A stretch of DNA of 64,000 nt from Chloroflexota bacterium. Lineage in GTDB: Bacteria; Chloroflexota; Anaerolineae; UBA1429. This document shows, piece by piece, positions 10,753 through 20,433 of this stretch. The notes under the pieces were generated by a model. The model ran no database searches and was not told the DNA's origin. It saw only the letters and a program-made list of their open reading frames with translations. Each line of letters opens with the position of its first letter. Positions within the stretch are counted from its first letter, which is position 1. Made by a program: the position numbers and the translations under genes. Location: contig JAAYAW010000073.1 of the NCBI GenBank assembly GCA_012719135.1, forward strand, positions 56,793-120,792, in the 5' to 3' direction.

Positions 10753-11916
10753 ATGAACACCATGGAACTGGAACAACGCTATACCAGTGGCTGCTATTCC
10801 AAGCGCGGCATCACGATCGTGCGCGGAGAAGGGGCGCGGATATGGGATGACGCCGGCACAGAGTATATCGATTGCGTGGCGGGACATGGAGTGGCGATCG
10901 TCGGCCACTGCAACCCCGCTGTGGTCGAGGCCATCTGCCGTCAGGCGCAAACGCTGATCACCTGCCCGGAGATCTTTTACAACGATGTGCGCGCGCAACT
11001 CCTGGAAAAGCTCGTCTCCATCAGCCCTGCCGGACTGATGCGGGCCATGCTAGTCAACTCCGGCACAGAAGCCGTGGAGGGGGCGCTCAAGCTCGCCAGG
11101 CTCAGCACCGGCAGACCGGGCATTGTGGCCACACAGCGCGGGTTTCACGGGCGCACCATGGGTGCGCTTTCTGCAACCTGGGATCCACATTACCGGAAAC
11201 CGTTCGAGCCCCTGCTCCCCGGCGTGCAGCATGTTCCGTACGGCAACCTGGACCAGCTGAGGGATGCCGTCACAGAAGAGACTGCCGCGGTGATTCTCGA
11301 GGTGGTTCAGGGGGAAGGCGGCGTCAACCCGGGGGATGGCGAGTATTTGCGTGGTGCGGAGGCCCTCTGCCATGATAGGGGCGCGCTCCTGATCATCGAC
11401 GAAGTCCAGACTGGCTTTGGGCGCACGGGCCGGATGTTCGCTTGCGAGCACCACGGGCTGCACCCGGATCTCATGGCGGTGGCCAAAGGGATCGCGGGTG
11501 GCGTTCCCATGGGAGCGCTGCTGCTGGGGGACTCGATCCAAAACGTCAGCCCCGGCGTGCACGGCACGACGTTCGGAGGAAATCCCCTGGCCTGCGCAGC
11601 CGCCCTGGCTGCTATACAGTTTATCCAGGAGCACGATCTGCCGGCCCAGGCCGAGCGCAAGGGCAACTGGGCTCTGCAGAGGCTGCGTAGCCTGGACGCG
11701 CGGTGCATCCGCGATGTGAGGGGGCTCGGCTTGATGATCGGCATCGAGTTGCGCGGGCGTGTCACTCCCTATCTGAAGGCTCTGGCGGACGAGGGCGTGA
11801 TGGCGTTGCCTGCCGGGAGCACCGTGCTGAGGCTGCTGCCGCCGCTTGTCATCACTGATGAGGAACTGGCTACAGTGTGTGATGCCATCGAGCGCGTGCT
11901 GACTCGGGCGCAATGA
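10753..11916 (+). CDS. lysJ: LysW-lysine (semialdehyde) aminotransferase
   Basis: PLP-dependent class III aminotransferase converting the LysW-bound semialdehyde to LysW-lysine using glutamate. 387 residues; LIIDEVQTGFGRTG carries the cofactor-binding Asp, and Lys245 in AVAKGIAGGVP is the Schiff-base residue. Homologous to ArgD, so an additional role in arginine synthesis is possible. GGGAGG precedes the ATG; the stop overlaps lysK by ATGA. Confidence 0.93.
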   Translation: MNTMELEQRYTSGCYSKRGITIVRGEGARIWDDAGTEYIDCVAGHGVAIVGHCNPAVVEAICRQAQTLITCPEIFYNDVRAQLLEKLVSISPAGLMRAMLVNSGTEAVEGALKLARLSTGRPGIVATQRGFHGRTMGALSATWDPHYRKPFEPLLPGVQHVPYGNLDQLRDAVTEETAAVILEVVQGEGGVNPGDGEYLRGAEALCHDRGALLIIDEVQTGFGRTGRMFACEHHGLHPDLMAVAKGIAGGVPMGALLLGDSIQNVSPGVHGTTFGGNPLACAAALAAIQFIQEHDLPAQAERKGNWALQRLRSLDARCIRDVRGLGLMIGIELRGRVTPYLKALADEGVMALPAGSTVLRLLPPLVITDEELATVCDAIERVLTRAQ

Positions 11917-12998
11917 AGGTGAACAGCGCTCCAACGGATGATCAAGCGGTCCGGCTGCTGGAAGATCTCGTTCGGATACCGAGCCCATCGTGTCAGGAGG
12001 GCGCCGTTGCCCAAGCTTGCGTTGACGCAATGGCTGAGATGGGGCTGGCCGCGCGGCTGGACGCGGCCGGCAATGCCGTAGGCGAGGCGGGCTCGGGTGA
12101 GCGGTGCATCCTGCTGTTGGGGCACATCGACACAGTGCCGGGCCAGTTGCCCGTCTATCGCGAGGGTGATTGGCTACACGGCCGCGGTACGGTGGACGCA
12201 AAGGGGCCTTTTGCCGCCATGATCTGCGCGGCGGCGCGAGCGGGGCTGACGAGCGCTCGAGTCATCGTAATCGGCGCTGTGGAAGAGGAGGCCGCCACTT
12301 CGCGGGGGGCCTATCATGTGGCTGAAACCCATCCTCCCGCCGACGCCGTTGTGATCGGTGAGCCCAGCCGCTGGGACCGGGTGACGCTGGGATACAAAGG
12401 GCGGCTGCTGGTCGAGTACCGCCTGACCCGGCCCGTGTCCCACACGGCTGGGCGAGAGCAGAGCGCCTGCGAGGTAGCCGTCAACTACTGGGAGGCCGTG
12501 CGTGATTGGGCCCAGCGCTACAACGCCGGTCGCGAATCGATGTTCGATCGGCTCGATCCGTCGCTGCGCGCCATGAATACCAGCTCCGACGGTCTCGCCG
12601 ATCTCGTCGACATGCGGATCGGGCTGCGCCTGCCACTAGGCCTGGACGTCGCAGAGCTCCGCCATCTCCTTGATGATCACTGGGCTGGCGAGGCGCAGGT
12701 CCAGCTGCGCGGGCAGGAGCTCCCCTATCGGGCCAGCAACAGAAGCGTGCTGACCAGCGCATTTCTCGCTTCCATACGAAGCGCAGGGGGGCAGCCTGCC
12801 TTTGTTACAAAGACCGGGACCTCGGACATGAACGTGATCGGCCCGCGCTGGAAGTGCCCGATCGTCGCCTACGGCCCGGGAGACTCTGCCTACGATCACA
12901 CTCCAGAGGAGCGGATTTCGGTATCGGAGTACCTGCAGGCCGTGCGCGTGCTCACTCGCGTCCTCAGGCGGCTCGAGGCAGCACTTGCAAGGGAATAG
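11913..12998 (+). CDS. lysK: LysW-lysine hydrolase
   Basis: M20-family metallopeptidase that releases lysine from LysW and regenerates the carrier. 361 residues with the metal-site motifs LLGHIDTVPG near 68-77, GRGTVDAKGP, and AVEEEAATSRG carrying the general-base Glu. Last gene of the operon, starting inside the lysJ stop. ArgE/DapE relatives are the alternatives but context is decisive. Confidence 0.93.
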   Translation: MKVNSAPTDDQAVRLLEDLVRIPSPSCQEGAVAQACVDAMAEMGLAARLDAAGNAVGEAGSGERCILLLGHIDTVPGQLPVYREGDWLHGRGTVDAKGPFAAMICAAARAGLTSARVIVIGAVEEEAATSRGAYHVAETHPPADAVVIGEPSRWDRVTLGYKGRLLVEYRLTRPVSHTAGREQSACEVAVNYWEAVRDWAQRYNAGRESMFDRLDPSLRAMNTSSDGLADLVDMRIGLRLPLGLDVAELRHLLDDHWAGEAQVQLRGQELPYRASNRSVLTSAFLASIRSAGGQPAFVTKTGTSDMNVIGPRWKCPIVAYGPGDSAYDHTPEERISVSEYLQAVRVLTRVLRRLEAALARE

Positions 12999-13001
12999 AA
13001 G

Positions 13002-13027
13002 AGAGGCGGCCTCACCGGGCCGCCTCT
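13002..13027. terminator. hairpin between convergent lysK and mrp
   Basis: A 10-bp GC-rich stem (AGAGGCGGCC with its complement) and TCACCG loop, 3 nt past the lysK stop. It has no strong T-tract on the plus strand and a modest one (TTCTATT) on the minus strand, so it probably serves both units. Confidence 0.65.
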
Positions 13028-13049
13028 GTGGGCGTCCACGTGGCGAGGG

Positions 13050-14096
13050 CTAGGCTGGCAGCTGCTCGACAACGGCGCTTGCGACGATTCCAAAGGCGTT
13101 GGTCTCTGCCTCCTCCAGCCGGCCACTATCCGCTAGCTCGGCCAGGCCTGGCTCGATCGGCAGCCGCCCCAGGAGCGGAGCCCCTATACTCTCTGCCAGT
13201 TCGCCAACTCGGCTGGGGCCAAAGATCTCATGGTGCGCACCGCAATCGGGGCACACGGCATAGCTCATGTTCTCCACGATGCCGAGCACGGGGATATCCA
13301 GTTGCTGGGCCATGCTCCAGGCCTTACGAACCACCATGCCTGAGAGGGCTTGTGGCGTTGTTACGAGTACGATGCCGTGCACTGGGAGTGACTGCATCAC
13401 CGTCAGCGACGCATCAGAGGTGCCAGGGGGAAGGTCCACCACGAGGTAATCCAGGTCTCCCCAGGCAACGTCGCCGTAGAACTGCTGGATGGCGCCACTG
13501 ATCAGAGGGCCCCGCCAGATCACGGCCTGGTTGGGGTTCTCCAGGAGCAGGTTGATGGACATAACCTTGATGCCCTCGCTCGTGGTGACGGGCAGAATCC
13601 CCAGCGGCCCGCCCATCGGCCGCGGCTGGCCCTGGAGGAGCATTCTGGGAATGCTTGGGCCCGTGATGTCGGCATCCAGCAGGCCGACCCGGTATCCCTT
13701 GCGCTGCAGCGCTACCGCCAACAGCGCAGATACGGTGGACTTGCCCACGCCGCCTTTGCCACTCACGATAGCCACGACATGTTTGATGTGGTTGTAGGCC
13801 GAGGCGCTTCCTGACTGTTGCGGGGCGCCCTGGATGGCCTGCTTCTCTTCCGCAGTCATCTCTCGCAGGTCGATGTGGACATCACGCACTCCGGGCAGCT
13901 CCATCAGCCGCGCCCTGGCATCATCCTGCATCTGCTGCTTCATCGGGCAGCCGATGATCGTCAGGGCCAACGTGAAGGAAACGGTCCCATCCTCGAAAGT
14001 GATGTCATGGACCATTCCCAGATCGACGATGCTCCTGTTGAGCTCGGGATCCATGACCTTGGTCAGGGCCTCCCGGATCTGCTGTTCGTTGGGCAT
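13050..14096 (-). CDS. Mrp/ApbC/NBP35-family iron-sulfur carrier ATPase
   Basis: Cytosolic P-loop ATPase thought to bind and deliver Fe-S clusters. The 348-residue protein has an N-terminal MIP18/PaaD-like domain (about 1-80) and a deviant Walker A SGKGGVGKS at 112-120. The C-terminal CPDC pair bridges a cluster between protomers. The ATG at 14096 is preceded by AAGGAGAG; the frame is open 21 codons further upstream without conservation. The unit has a promoter overlapped by a palindrome. Confidence 0.93.
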   Translation of the reverse strand: MPNEQQIREALTKVMDPELNRSIVDLGMVHDITFEDGTVSFTLALTIIGCPMKQQMQDDARARLMELPGVRDVHIDLREMTAEEKQAIQGAPQQSGSASAYNHIKHVVAIVSGKGGVGKSTVSALLAVALQRKGYRVGLLDADITGPSIPRMLLQGQPRPMGGPLGILPVTTSEGIKVMSINLLLENPNQAVIWRGPLISGAIQQFYGDVAWGDLDYLVVDLPPGTSDASLTVMQSLPVHGIVLVTTPQALSGMVVRKAWSMAQQLDIPVLGIVENMSYAVCPDCGAHHEIFGPSRVGELAESIGAPLLGRLPIEPGLAELADSGRLEEAETNAFGIVASAVVEQLPA

Positions 14097-14116
14097 AGGG
14101 ACTCTCCTTACTGCTG

Positions 14117-14159
14117 TAACGATCGTTATCCCATTATAGGCCCATCGCGAGTCTGTCAA
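14117..14159 (-). promoter_or_regulatory. mrp promoter with 12-bp palindrome
   Basis: Minus strand TTGACA (14159-14154), only 15 bp, TATAAT (14138-14133). Immediately downstream is the perfect palindrome TAACGATCGTTA (14117-14128), at the expected transcription start. This is a plausible repressor site. The short spacer would make a weak promoter unless activated. Confidence 0.6.
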
Positions 14160-14187
14160 TCTGGAGGACAGCGTTCCGGGCGCCAGT

Positions 14188-14216
14188 TTGACCCGTACTC
14201 CTTACGAACGGATAAT
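14188..14216 (+). promoter_or_regulatory. promoter of the pterin cluster
   Basis: TTGACC (14188-14193), 17 bp, GATAAT (14211-14216), about 94 bp before the GTG start. Confidence 0.7.
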
Positions 14217-14309
14217 CGCCCTGAATAGACGTTCTGGGCTCCTGGGTGTCGCCGGGCCGGCAGGTCAGGCCCTGCAGGGCCGCCGAGCGAGTAGGGAGGA
14301 ACGACGAAC

Positions 14310-15035
14310 GTGGAACTCTCTGGCTGTACGGCACTTGTCACGGGGGCTGGCGTCCGCATCGGACGAGAGATCGCTCTGGGCCTTGCCCGATCCGGCATGG
14401 ATGTCGCGGTGCACTATCGCCACTCACAACGGGCAGCAGAACAGGTGGCAGAGGAGGTCCGCGCTCTGGGGCGCCGGGCGGTGACGCTTGAAGCTGACCT
14501 GGAGAATCTCGAGCAGGTGCAGGCGCTCATTCCGGCGGCTGCCGAGTCACTGGGCGCTGTGGATGTGCTGGTCAACTCAGCCGCTGTTTTCGAGCGGGGG
14601 ACTCTGGCATCGACCACGCCGGAGAACTGGTCTCGACACATGGACGTCAACTTGCGGGCTCCGTTCTTTCTCTCCCAGGCCTATGCGGCGCGACTGCCTG
14701 CCCATCGCAGGGGGCATATCATCAATCTGACCGATTGGCGTGCTTTCCGCCCCGGCATACAGCACATGGCCTACATACTGAGCAAGAGCGCTCTGGTGAC
14801 GCTGACCCGTAGCCTGGCGCTGGCGCTCGGACCGCAGGTGCAGGTGAACGCGCTTGCCCTGGGCGCGGTCATGGCCTCGCCGGGGGAGGAGAGCTATTTC
14901 GAGCGCCTAGCCATGAGGCTGCCGCTTGGGCGCACAGGAGATGCACAGGATGTCGTCCAGGCCGTGCTGTACCTGCTGAACGCGGACTATGTGACCGGGG
15001 AGGTTCTGCACCTCACCGGGGGGGAGCATCTCTAG
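14310..15035 (+). CDS. short-chain dehydrogenase, probable pteridine/dihydrofolate reductase
   Basis: A 241-residue SDR with cofactor loop TGAGVRIGREIA at 11-22. The usual catalytic Ser is replaced by Asp142, followed by Tyr155 and Lys159. Asp-Tyr spacing of 13 and Tyr-Lys of 4 are those of trypanosomatid PTR1 (Asp181, Tyr194, Lys198), and Arg in the glycine loop also resembles PTR1/FolM. It is translationally coupled to folB (one-base overlap) and followed by folE, which supports a pterin substrate. Start is GTG after GGGAGG. Exact substrate (dihydromonapterin, dihydrofolate or other) unknown. Confidence 0.78.
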   Translation: MELSGCTALVTGAGVRIGREIALGLARSGMDVAVHYRHSQRAAEQVAEEVRALGRRAVTLEADLENLEQVQALIPAAAESLGAVDVLVNSAAVFERGTLASTTPENWSRHMDVNLRAPFFLSQAYAARLPAHRRGHIINLTDWRAFRPGIQHMAYILSKSALVTLTRSLALALGPQVQVNALALGAVMASPGEESYFERLAMRLPLGRTGDAQDVVQAVLYLLNADYVTGEVLHLTGGEHL

Positions 15036-15466
15036 TGGTTGGACAGATAGAACGAGACACCGATCGGATCTACATCCGGGATCTGCTGGTTCAAGGGATC
15101 ATCGGCGTGAACGATGACGAGCGGGATACCGCCCAGGACATACTGGTGAATGTAGCTCTGGAAGTGGATGCGCGGAGGGCAGGTGCATCGGACGAGATCC
15201 ACGATGCCGTGGATTATGGCGCCGTTGCCCGGGAGTTGGTGGCCTATACAAGGGGGGCGCGGCACCTGCTCGTGGAAAAGCTCGCTACCGAGTTGGCACG
15301 GCTCTGCCTGGGGCACCGAGGCGTGAGCCGTGCCACTGTTCGAGTCGAAAAGCCGCAGGCCCTGTCGCTTGCGCGGTCGGCAGGGGTGGAGATCACCCGC
15401 ACACGAGACGATTTTCCAACGGCCGGCGCCGAGGACGATCGTGCTTGTAAGCCCCGGGGAGACTAG
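15035..15466 (+). CDS. folB: dihydroneopterin aldolase
   Basis: Cleaves 7,8-dihydroneopterin to 6-hydroxymethyl-dihydropterin and glycolaldehyde. The 143-residue protein starts at GTG overlapping the previous stop. IYIRDLLVQGIIGVNDDER near 12-30 and the DAVDYGAVA segment are FolB features. The last 25 residues after the core look unstructured. Confidence 0.9.
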   Translation: MVGQIERDTDRIYIRDLLVQGIIGVNDDERDTAQDILVNVALEVDARRAGASDEIHDAVDYGAVARELVAYTRGARHLLVEKLATELARLCLGHRGVSRATVRVEKPQALSLARSAGVEITRTRDDFPTAGAEDDRACKPRGD

Positions 15467-15473
15467 AGCATCC

Positions 15474-16118
15474 ATGACACATCTGCCGCTAGATCCGGCC
15501 GAGTATGACACCTCTTGTGACGAACTCGCGGGCACTGAGGACGAGGAATCGTCAGTGGCCATCACGGACGCGATCCATGCCATTCTGCTCGCGATCGGCG
15601 AGGACCCGGAGCGGCAAGGGCTAAGGAAAACTCCGGAGCGCGTGGCCCGCGCGTATGCCGAGTTGACGGCTGGCTATCGCGTCGATCCAGCGCGGCTCGT
15701 CAACGGCGCCGTGTTCGATGTGAACTATGACGAGATGGTGATCGTAAGGGATATCGACTACTACAGCCTGTGCGAGCACCACCTCTTGCCGTTCTTTGGG
15801 CAATGCCATGTGGGCTACATCCCGGATGGGCGCGTGATCGGCCTCAGCAAGATTCCGCGCATCGTGGAGATGTTCGCCCGCAGGCTGCAGTTGCAGGAAA
15901 GGATGACTCAGGAGATCGCCGAGTTCCTGGAGGAAACGCTACACCCGAAAGGCATCGCCATCGTGTGTGAGGGTATGCACATGTGTGCGGCCATGCGTGG
16001 AGTCAACAAAGCCAATGCACGCATGGTGACGAGTGCCATGCTGGGCGTCTTCAGGCGCAGTCAGAACACCCGCTCGGAGTTCCTGGCCAATATCGGACGC
16101 GCGCGCACCGAACCCTGA
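15474..16118 (+). CDS. folE: GTP cyclohydrolase I
   Basis: Converts GTP to 7,8-dihydroneopterin triphosphate, the first pterin step. 214 residues; zinc ligands Cys100 and His103 (LCEHHLLPF) and Cys171 (MCAAMRG), plus GLSKIPRIVE. The ATG at 15474 lies 7 nt after the folB stop with GGGGAG upstream. A 30-residue acidic N-terminal extension precedes the catalytic domain. Confidence 0.95.
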   Translation: MTHLPLDPAEYDTSCDELAGTEDEESSVAITDAIHAILLAIGEDPERQGLRKTPERVARAYAELTAGYRVDPARLVNGAVFDVNYDEMVIVRDIDYYSLCEHHLLPFFGQCHVGYIPDGRVIGLSKIPRIVEMFARRLQLQERMTQEIAEFLEETLHPKGIAIVCEGMHMCAAMRGVNKANARMVTSAMLGVFRRSQNTRSEFLANIGRARTEP

Positions 16119-16162
16119 CGCCGCCTCCGTGCGGTGTGTGGCTGTCCCCGAGTGTGTCGCCA

Positions 16163-16171
16163 TGGTATAAT
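16163..16171 (+). promoter_or_regulatory. extended -10 promoter
   Basis: TGG-TATAAT (extended -10) 68 bp before the nucleotidyltransferase start; the -35 region is poor. Confidence 0.6.
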
Positions 16172-16238
16172 CGCCCTGCAAGAGGGCATCAACGGACTCG
16201 CGGAAGGTCGCCCATCTCACTGTATTTGGGAGGATGCG

Positions 16239-18734
16239 ATGAAGGCTGTGGTGATGGCTGGTGGTGCAGGCTCAAGGCTGAGGCCTCTGACGGTGAACCG
16301 TCCCAAGCCCATGGTTCCGATTGTGAATCAGCCCGTAATTGCGCACATTCTGGATCTCGTCAAGCGGCACGGAATCACCGAGGTGGTGATCACGTTGCAG
16401 TTCATGGCGGAGGCGATACAGGACTACTTTGGCGATGGCTCCAGCCTGGGGATGCACATAGACTATTCCATCGAAGAGTCCCCGTTGGGCACGGCAGGTA
16501 GCGTCAAGCAGGCTCAGCATCTGCTTGACGACACTTTTGTTGTCATAAGCGGCGACGCGCTCACCGATATCGATCTCTCCTCTGTCATCGAGTACCACCG
16601 CCAGAAGAAGAGCCTGGCGACCTTGACGCTCTACCGGGTGCCCAACCCGCTGGAGTATGGGGTGGTGATACTCAACGAAGATGGGCGGATCAAGCAGTTT
16701 CTGGAGAAACCCAGCTGGGGCGAGGTCATCTCCGACAATGTGAACACCGGCATCTACGTGCTCGAACCCGACGTGCTGGACTATTTTCCGGCCGAGACCA
16801 AGTACGACTTTAGCCAGGAACTCTTTCCGACGCTTCTCGAAAAGGGTGACCCGATGTATGGCTATGTGGCCGAGGGATACTGGTGTGACGTCGGGAACCT
16901 CTCCGAGTTTATGCGTGCCAACAGCGATATGCTCTCCGGCCTTGTGAGCTGCGCCTCATGGGGCGAGCAACTGCGCGAAGGCGTGTGGGTAGGAGAGGGG
17001 GTGGAGATAGCCCCCGATGCCCAGCTCTACGGGCCGGTGTTCTTGGGAGATGGTGTCAAGATCAAGCAGGGGGTTATCGTCCATGGACCCTCTGTCATCC
17101 GCAACTACACGGTTGTGGATCGATACGCGGACATTGATCGCAGCATCGTGTGGCGCAACTGCTACATCGGCGAAGGGGCTGAACTGCGCGGCGCGATCAT
17201 CGGCCGGCAGGTCAGCCTCAAGCGAAAGAGCGTGGTCTTTGAGGGTGCGGTCGTCGGCGATTCGTCGGTCATCGGCGAAGGGGCCATCATACATCCCAAC
17301 GTCAAGATCTGGCCGAACAAAGAAGTCGAGGCGGGCGCCAGCGTTAACAGCAGCATCATCTGGGGCGCCCAGGGCCGGCACGTTCTCTTTGGACGGTTCG
17401 GCGTGACGGGCCTTGTTAACATCGATCTGACACCCGAGTTCGCCGCCCGGCTGGGAGCCACTTTTGGCGCCTCATTGCCGAAAGGGGCCGTCGTCACCAT
17501 CAACCGGGATCCGCATCGCAGCCCACGTATGCTCAAGCGGGGCGTGATCTCAGGGCTGCCCTCGGCGGGCGTCAACGTTCTCGACCTGCAGTCGATGCCC
17601 ATCCCCGTGGCGCGCTTTTACACGCGGTATGCCGGCACCGCCGGTGGCGTGCATCTCCGGCTATCGCCCTTTGACAACCGGGTGGTGGACATCAAGTTCT
17701 TTGATGGCAACGGTCAGGACCTGACCAAAGCTCAGGAGAGAAGCATTGAGCAGGTGTTCTTCCGCGAGGACTTTCGTCGCGTGTATCTGGACGAGATCGG
17801 TACCATCAGCTATGCCGATCACGTCGTCGAGAGGTACCAGGAAGCCTTCATGGCTTCACTCGATGTGCAGGCGATCCGAGAGGCCAATCATTATGTGGCC
17901 GTGGACTTTGCCAATGCGCCCACGGGCGCCGTGCTGGCGCCGATCCTGACGGCGCTGAACTGCCGCACCGTGGCCCTAAATGAAGCTCCTGACGAAACCA
18001 AGATGTCCATCCTGCCGGAGGAGTTCCAGACGTCTCTGGAGCAGCTAGGGAAAATCTGCCAGACGCTGGACACGGCGATGGGGGTGCGGCTGGACGTTGG
18101 TGGCGAGCGGGTGTTCGTGGTGCACTGCGGTGGTTCGGCGGTCAACGGCGTGAGGCTCGGGGCTATGCTGGCGGACATGGTGCTCCGTGCCAAGGGCGGA
18201 GGAACCATCGCCGTACCGGTCTCGATGCCGACTGTGTTCGAGCGCGTGGCGGAGCGGTATGGCGGCCAGGTGATCCGCACCAAGGTGAACCTGCACGCCT
18301 TGATGCGCGCGGCGAACGAGCCGGGCGTGGTGATGGCGACCGACGGCAACGGCAGCTTTATCTGGCCCGAGTTTCAGGCCGTGGTCGATGGAATGATGAC
18401 GGTGGCCAAGCTACTCGAGTACATGACGCTCCAGAACATCAACTTGCCTCAAGCACTGGCGAATGTGCCACCGTATCATATGGCGCAGACCGAGGTGACC
18501 TGCCCATGGGAATCCAAGGGCAAGGTCATGCGCTTGCTTAACCAACAGTACAAGGAGCGTCTGGGCGAGCAGATCGACGGCGTCAAAATCGTGCTTGGTG
18601 ACGAGGAGTGGGTGCTCGTTCTGCCTGATGCCGATAACCCGCTCTTTCAGGTGTTTGCACAGGCCCCTACAGAGGAGCAGGCCTCGGGCCTGGTACAGCG
18701 TTACCGGCGAATTGTCGAGAGCTTTCAGGACTAG
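16239..18734 (+). CDS. sugar-phosphate nucleotidyltransferase fused to a degenerate phosphomutase
   Basis: An 831-residue fusion. Residues 1-235 form an NTP-transferase domain ([11 protein letters not shown] at 8-18, then RPKPMVPI). About 250-400 is a left-handed beta-helix of hexapeptide repeats. About 410-831 resembles phosphomannomutase/phosphoglucomutase. Where active mutases carry the phospho-Ser loop (TASHNP), this protein has [13 protein letters not shown] near 468-480, so the mutase active site appears lost. Similar fusions are annotated mannose-1-phosphate guanylyltransferase; glucose-1-phosphate is an alternative. The C-terminal domain may be regulatory. Start chosen for GGGAGG and the conserved MKAVVMAGG. 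Confidence 0.85.
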   Translation: MKAVVMAGGAGSRLRPLTVNRPKPMVPIVNQPVIAHILDLVKRHGITEVVITLQFMAEAIQDYFGDGSSLGMHIDYSIEESPLGTAGSVKQAQHLLDDTFVVISGDALTDIDLSSVIEYHRQKKSLATLTLYRVPNPLEYGVVILNEDGRIKQFLEKPSWGEVISDNVNTGIYVLEPDVLDYFPAETKYDFSQELFPTLLEKGDPMYGYVAEGYWCDVGNLSEFMRANSDMLSGLVSCASWGEQLREGVWVGEGVEIAPDAQLYGPVFLGDGVKIKQGVIVHGPSVIRNYTVVDRYADIDRSIVWRNCYIGEGAELRGAIIGRQVSLKRKSVVFEGAVVGDSSVIGEGAIIHPNVKIWPNKEVEAGASVNSSIIWGAQGRHVLFGRFGVTGLVNIDLTPEFAARLGATFGASLPKGAVVTINRDPHRSPRMLKRGVISGLPSAGVNVLDLQSMPIPVARFYTRYAGTAGGVHLRLSPFDNRVVDIKFFDGNGQDLTKAQERSIEQVFFREDFRRVYLDEIGTISYADHVVERYQEAFMASLDVQAIREANHYVAVDFANAPTGAVLAPILTALNCRTVALNEAPDETKMSILPEEFQTSLEQLGKICQTLDTAMGVRLDVGGERVFVVHCGGSAVNGVRLGAMLADMVLRAKGGGTIAVPVSMPTVFERVAERYGGQVIRTKVNLHALMRAANEPGVVMATDGNGSFIWPEFQAVVDGMMTVAKLLEYMTLQNINLPQALANVPPYHMAQTEVTCPWESKGKVMRLLNQQYKERLGEQIDGVKIVLGDEEWVLVLPDADNPLFQVFAQAPTEEQASGLVQRYRRIVESFQD

Positions 18735-18750
18735 TGAAGGGTAGGGGCGG

Positions 18751-20343
18751 TCAGCGCTGGAAGGCGATCTGGCCGCCCACGATGGTACAGTCGATTCCCA
18801 TCTCGAGCAGGCGCCGCGGCTCATCATCCGAGAGTGCATCCGAGAAGACGGTGATGTCCGCCTGCCGGCCGGGTGCCAGCATCCCGCGCTCTCGCTCCGC
18901 GTAGCCTGCATAGGCGCTTCCCCATGTGTAGGCGCGGAGCGCCTGATCCAGCGATAGGCGCTCTTCCGGATACCAGGCGTCTTCGTCGCTTTCTGCTTCC
19001 CTGGTTCTGGTCATCGCCGCGTACAGCCCGCGAAGCGGGTTGAGCGGCTCCACGGGCGCATCCGTGCCAAAGGCGAGGTGAGATCCCGCTGACAGCAAGC
19101 TGGCCCAGGCATAGGCGTCCCGGCATCGCCGGCCCCAGCGCCGCTCAGCCGTCGCCATGTCCTGCGTGCAGTGGTATGGCTGCATGGACGCTACAACGCC
19201 CAGCCGGCTCATCCTCCGGCGGTCCTCCGGTGTGATCAGCTGAACATGCTCGATCCGCTGGCGCAACCCTAGCGACCCCAGTTCGCGGAGGACGCGGGCA
19301 TAGACGCCCAGTACCCGCCGGTTTGCCGCGTCCCCGATGGCATGGATGGCGCAGGCCAGGCCTCCCTCAGCGGCGCGCAGCACAGCCTCGAACATTTCCT
19401 CGGTACTGCTGGCCGCTACGCCCCTGCTTTCGGGCGCGTCCTCGTAGGGTTCGAGCATCTCTGCGGTCCCAGAGCCCAGAGCGCCGTCAGCAAAGAGCTT
19501 GATGTGGCCAATCCGCAGCCGCTCGCTGCCGAAACCGGTTCGCAATCCCAGGGCGAGAGCCTGATCGAGATACCGCACAGGCAGCATGTGCCAGACCCTC
19601 AGGGGCAGTTCTCCGGCGCGTTCGAGTTGGGCGAGGGCGGCAAAGGATTCAGGGCCTTCACAGCTGTGGACAGCGGTCAACCCAAGCCGGGTGGCATCGG
19701 AAATCGCCAGGCGCGCGGCTTGCAGCCTCTCTGCAGGGGTAGGTGCCGGTATCACGCGCTGGATGAGTTCACGCGCGCGCTCGGAAAAGATCCCCAGCGG
19801 TTCGCCGGCCGAATCGCGGGGAATCTCGCCGCCGGCGACGTCGGGTGTGTTGCAATCGATCCCGGCCAGACGCAGGGCAGCTGAGTTCACCCAGAGCGTG
19901 TGCAGATCCTTGGAATCCAGTGCCACGGGTTGGGAAGGGGAGACCAGATCCAGATCATGGCGCGTCGGCTTGACCGGTCGGGGCCAGGCGTTGTGATCCC
20001 ATCCATGGCCATGGATCCAGTGCTGGGTGCTATTCTCGGCGGCACCACGTACTGCACTCTGTACGTCCTCTAGAGTGTGGCAGCCAACGAGCTGGAGTTG
20101 CTGAAGCGCCAGTCCGTGCTCGCAGAGATGCAGGTGGGCATCCTCAAGTCCCGGACTGGCGCTGCGCCCAGCGAGGTTGACTGGCAATGCCGCGCGGGAG
20201 AGCGCACGTAGATCCGCAGTCGCTCCGCGTGCCACGATGCGCCCCTGGCGAATCAAGATGGCTTCGGCTGCGGGAAAACGCGGGTCCATGGTGCGAAACC
20301 GTCCGTTGTACAGGAAGAGATCTCGGGCCACCACGTGCTCCAC
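18751..20343 (-). CDS. amidohydrolase (YtcJ-like, amidohydrolase 3 family)
   Basis: A 530-residue metal-dependent hydrolase. In order: N-terminal beta-sandwich strand (LFLYNGRFRTMDP), metal motif DAHLHL, KLFADGALGSGT, HAIGDAANR, RIEHVQLI and FGTDAPVEPLNP carrying the catalytic Asp. Family members hydrolyse amides or related C-N bonds, and most have no known substrate. The stop is only 16 bp from the convergent nucleotidyltransferase stop. It lies 90 bp downstream of ssb and may share its transcript. Confidence 0.85.
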   Translation of the reverse strand: MEHVVARDLFLYNGRFRTMDPRFPAAEAILIRQGRIVARGATADLRALSRAALPVNLAGRSASPGLEDAHLHLCEHGLALQQLQLVGCHTLEDVQSAVRGAAENSTQHWIHGHGWDHNAWPRPVKPTRHDLDLVSPSQPVALDSKDLHTLWVNSAALRLAGIDCNTPDVAGGEIPRDSAGEPLGIFSERARELIQRVIPAPTPAERLQAARLAISDATRLGLTAVHSCEGPESFAALAQLERAGELPLRVWHMLPVRYLDQALALGLRTGFGSERLRIGHIKLFADGALGSGTAEMLEPYEDAPESRGVAASSTEEMFEAVLRAAEGGLACAIHAIGDAANRRVLGVYARVLRELGSLGLRQRIEHVQLITPEDRRRMSRLGVVASMQPYHCTQDMATAERRWGRRCRDAYAWASLLSAGSHLAFGTDAPVEPLNPLRGLYAAMTRTREAESDEDAWYPEERLSLDQALRAYTWGSAYAGYAERERGMLAPGRQADITVFSDALSDDEPRRLLEMGIDCTIVGGQIAFQR

Positions 20344-20433
20344 ATGGAGATATCGCGGGCAAGCAACTGCGAAGGCCGCGGGCGCCCTGCTTCGCCTGCG
20401 GCGGATAGACTACCGATCCGCCGGCAAGTGGCA

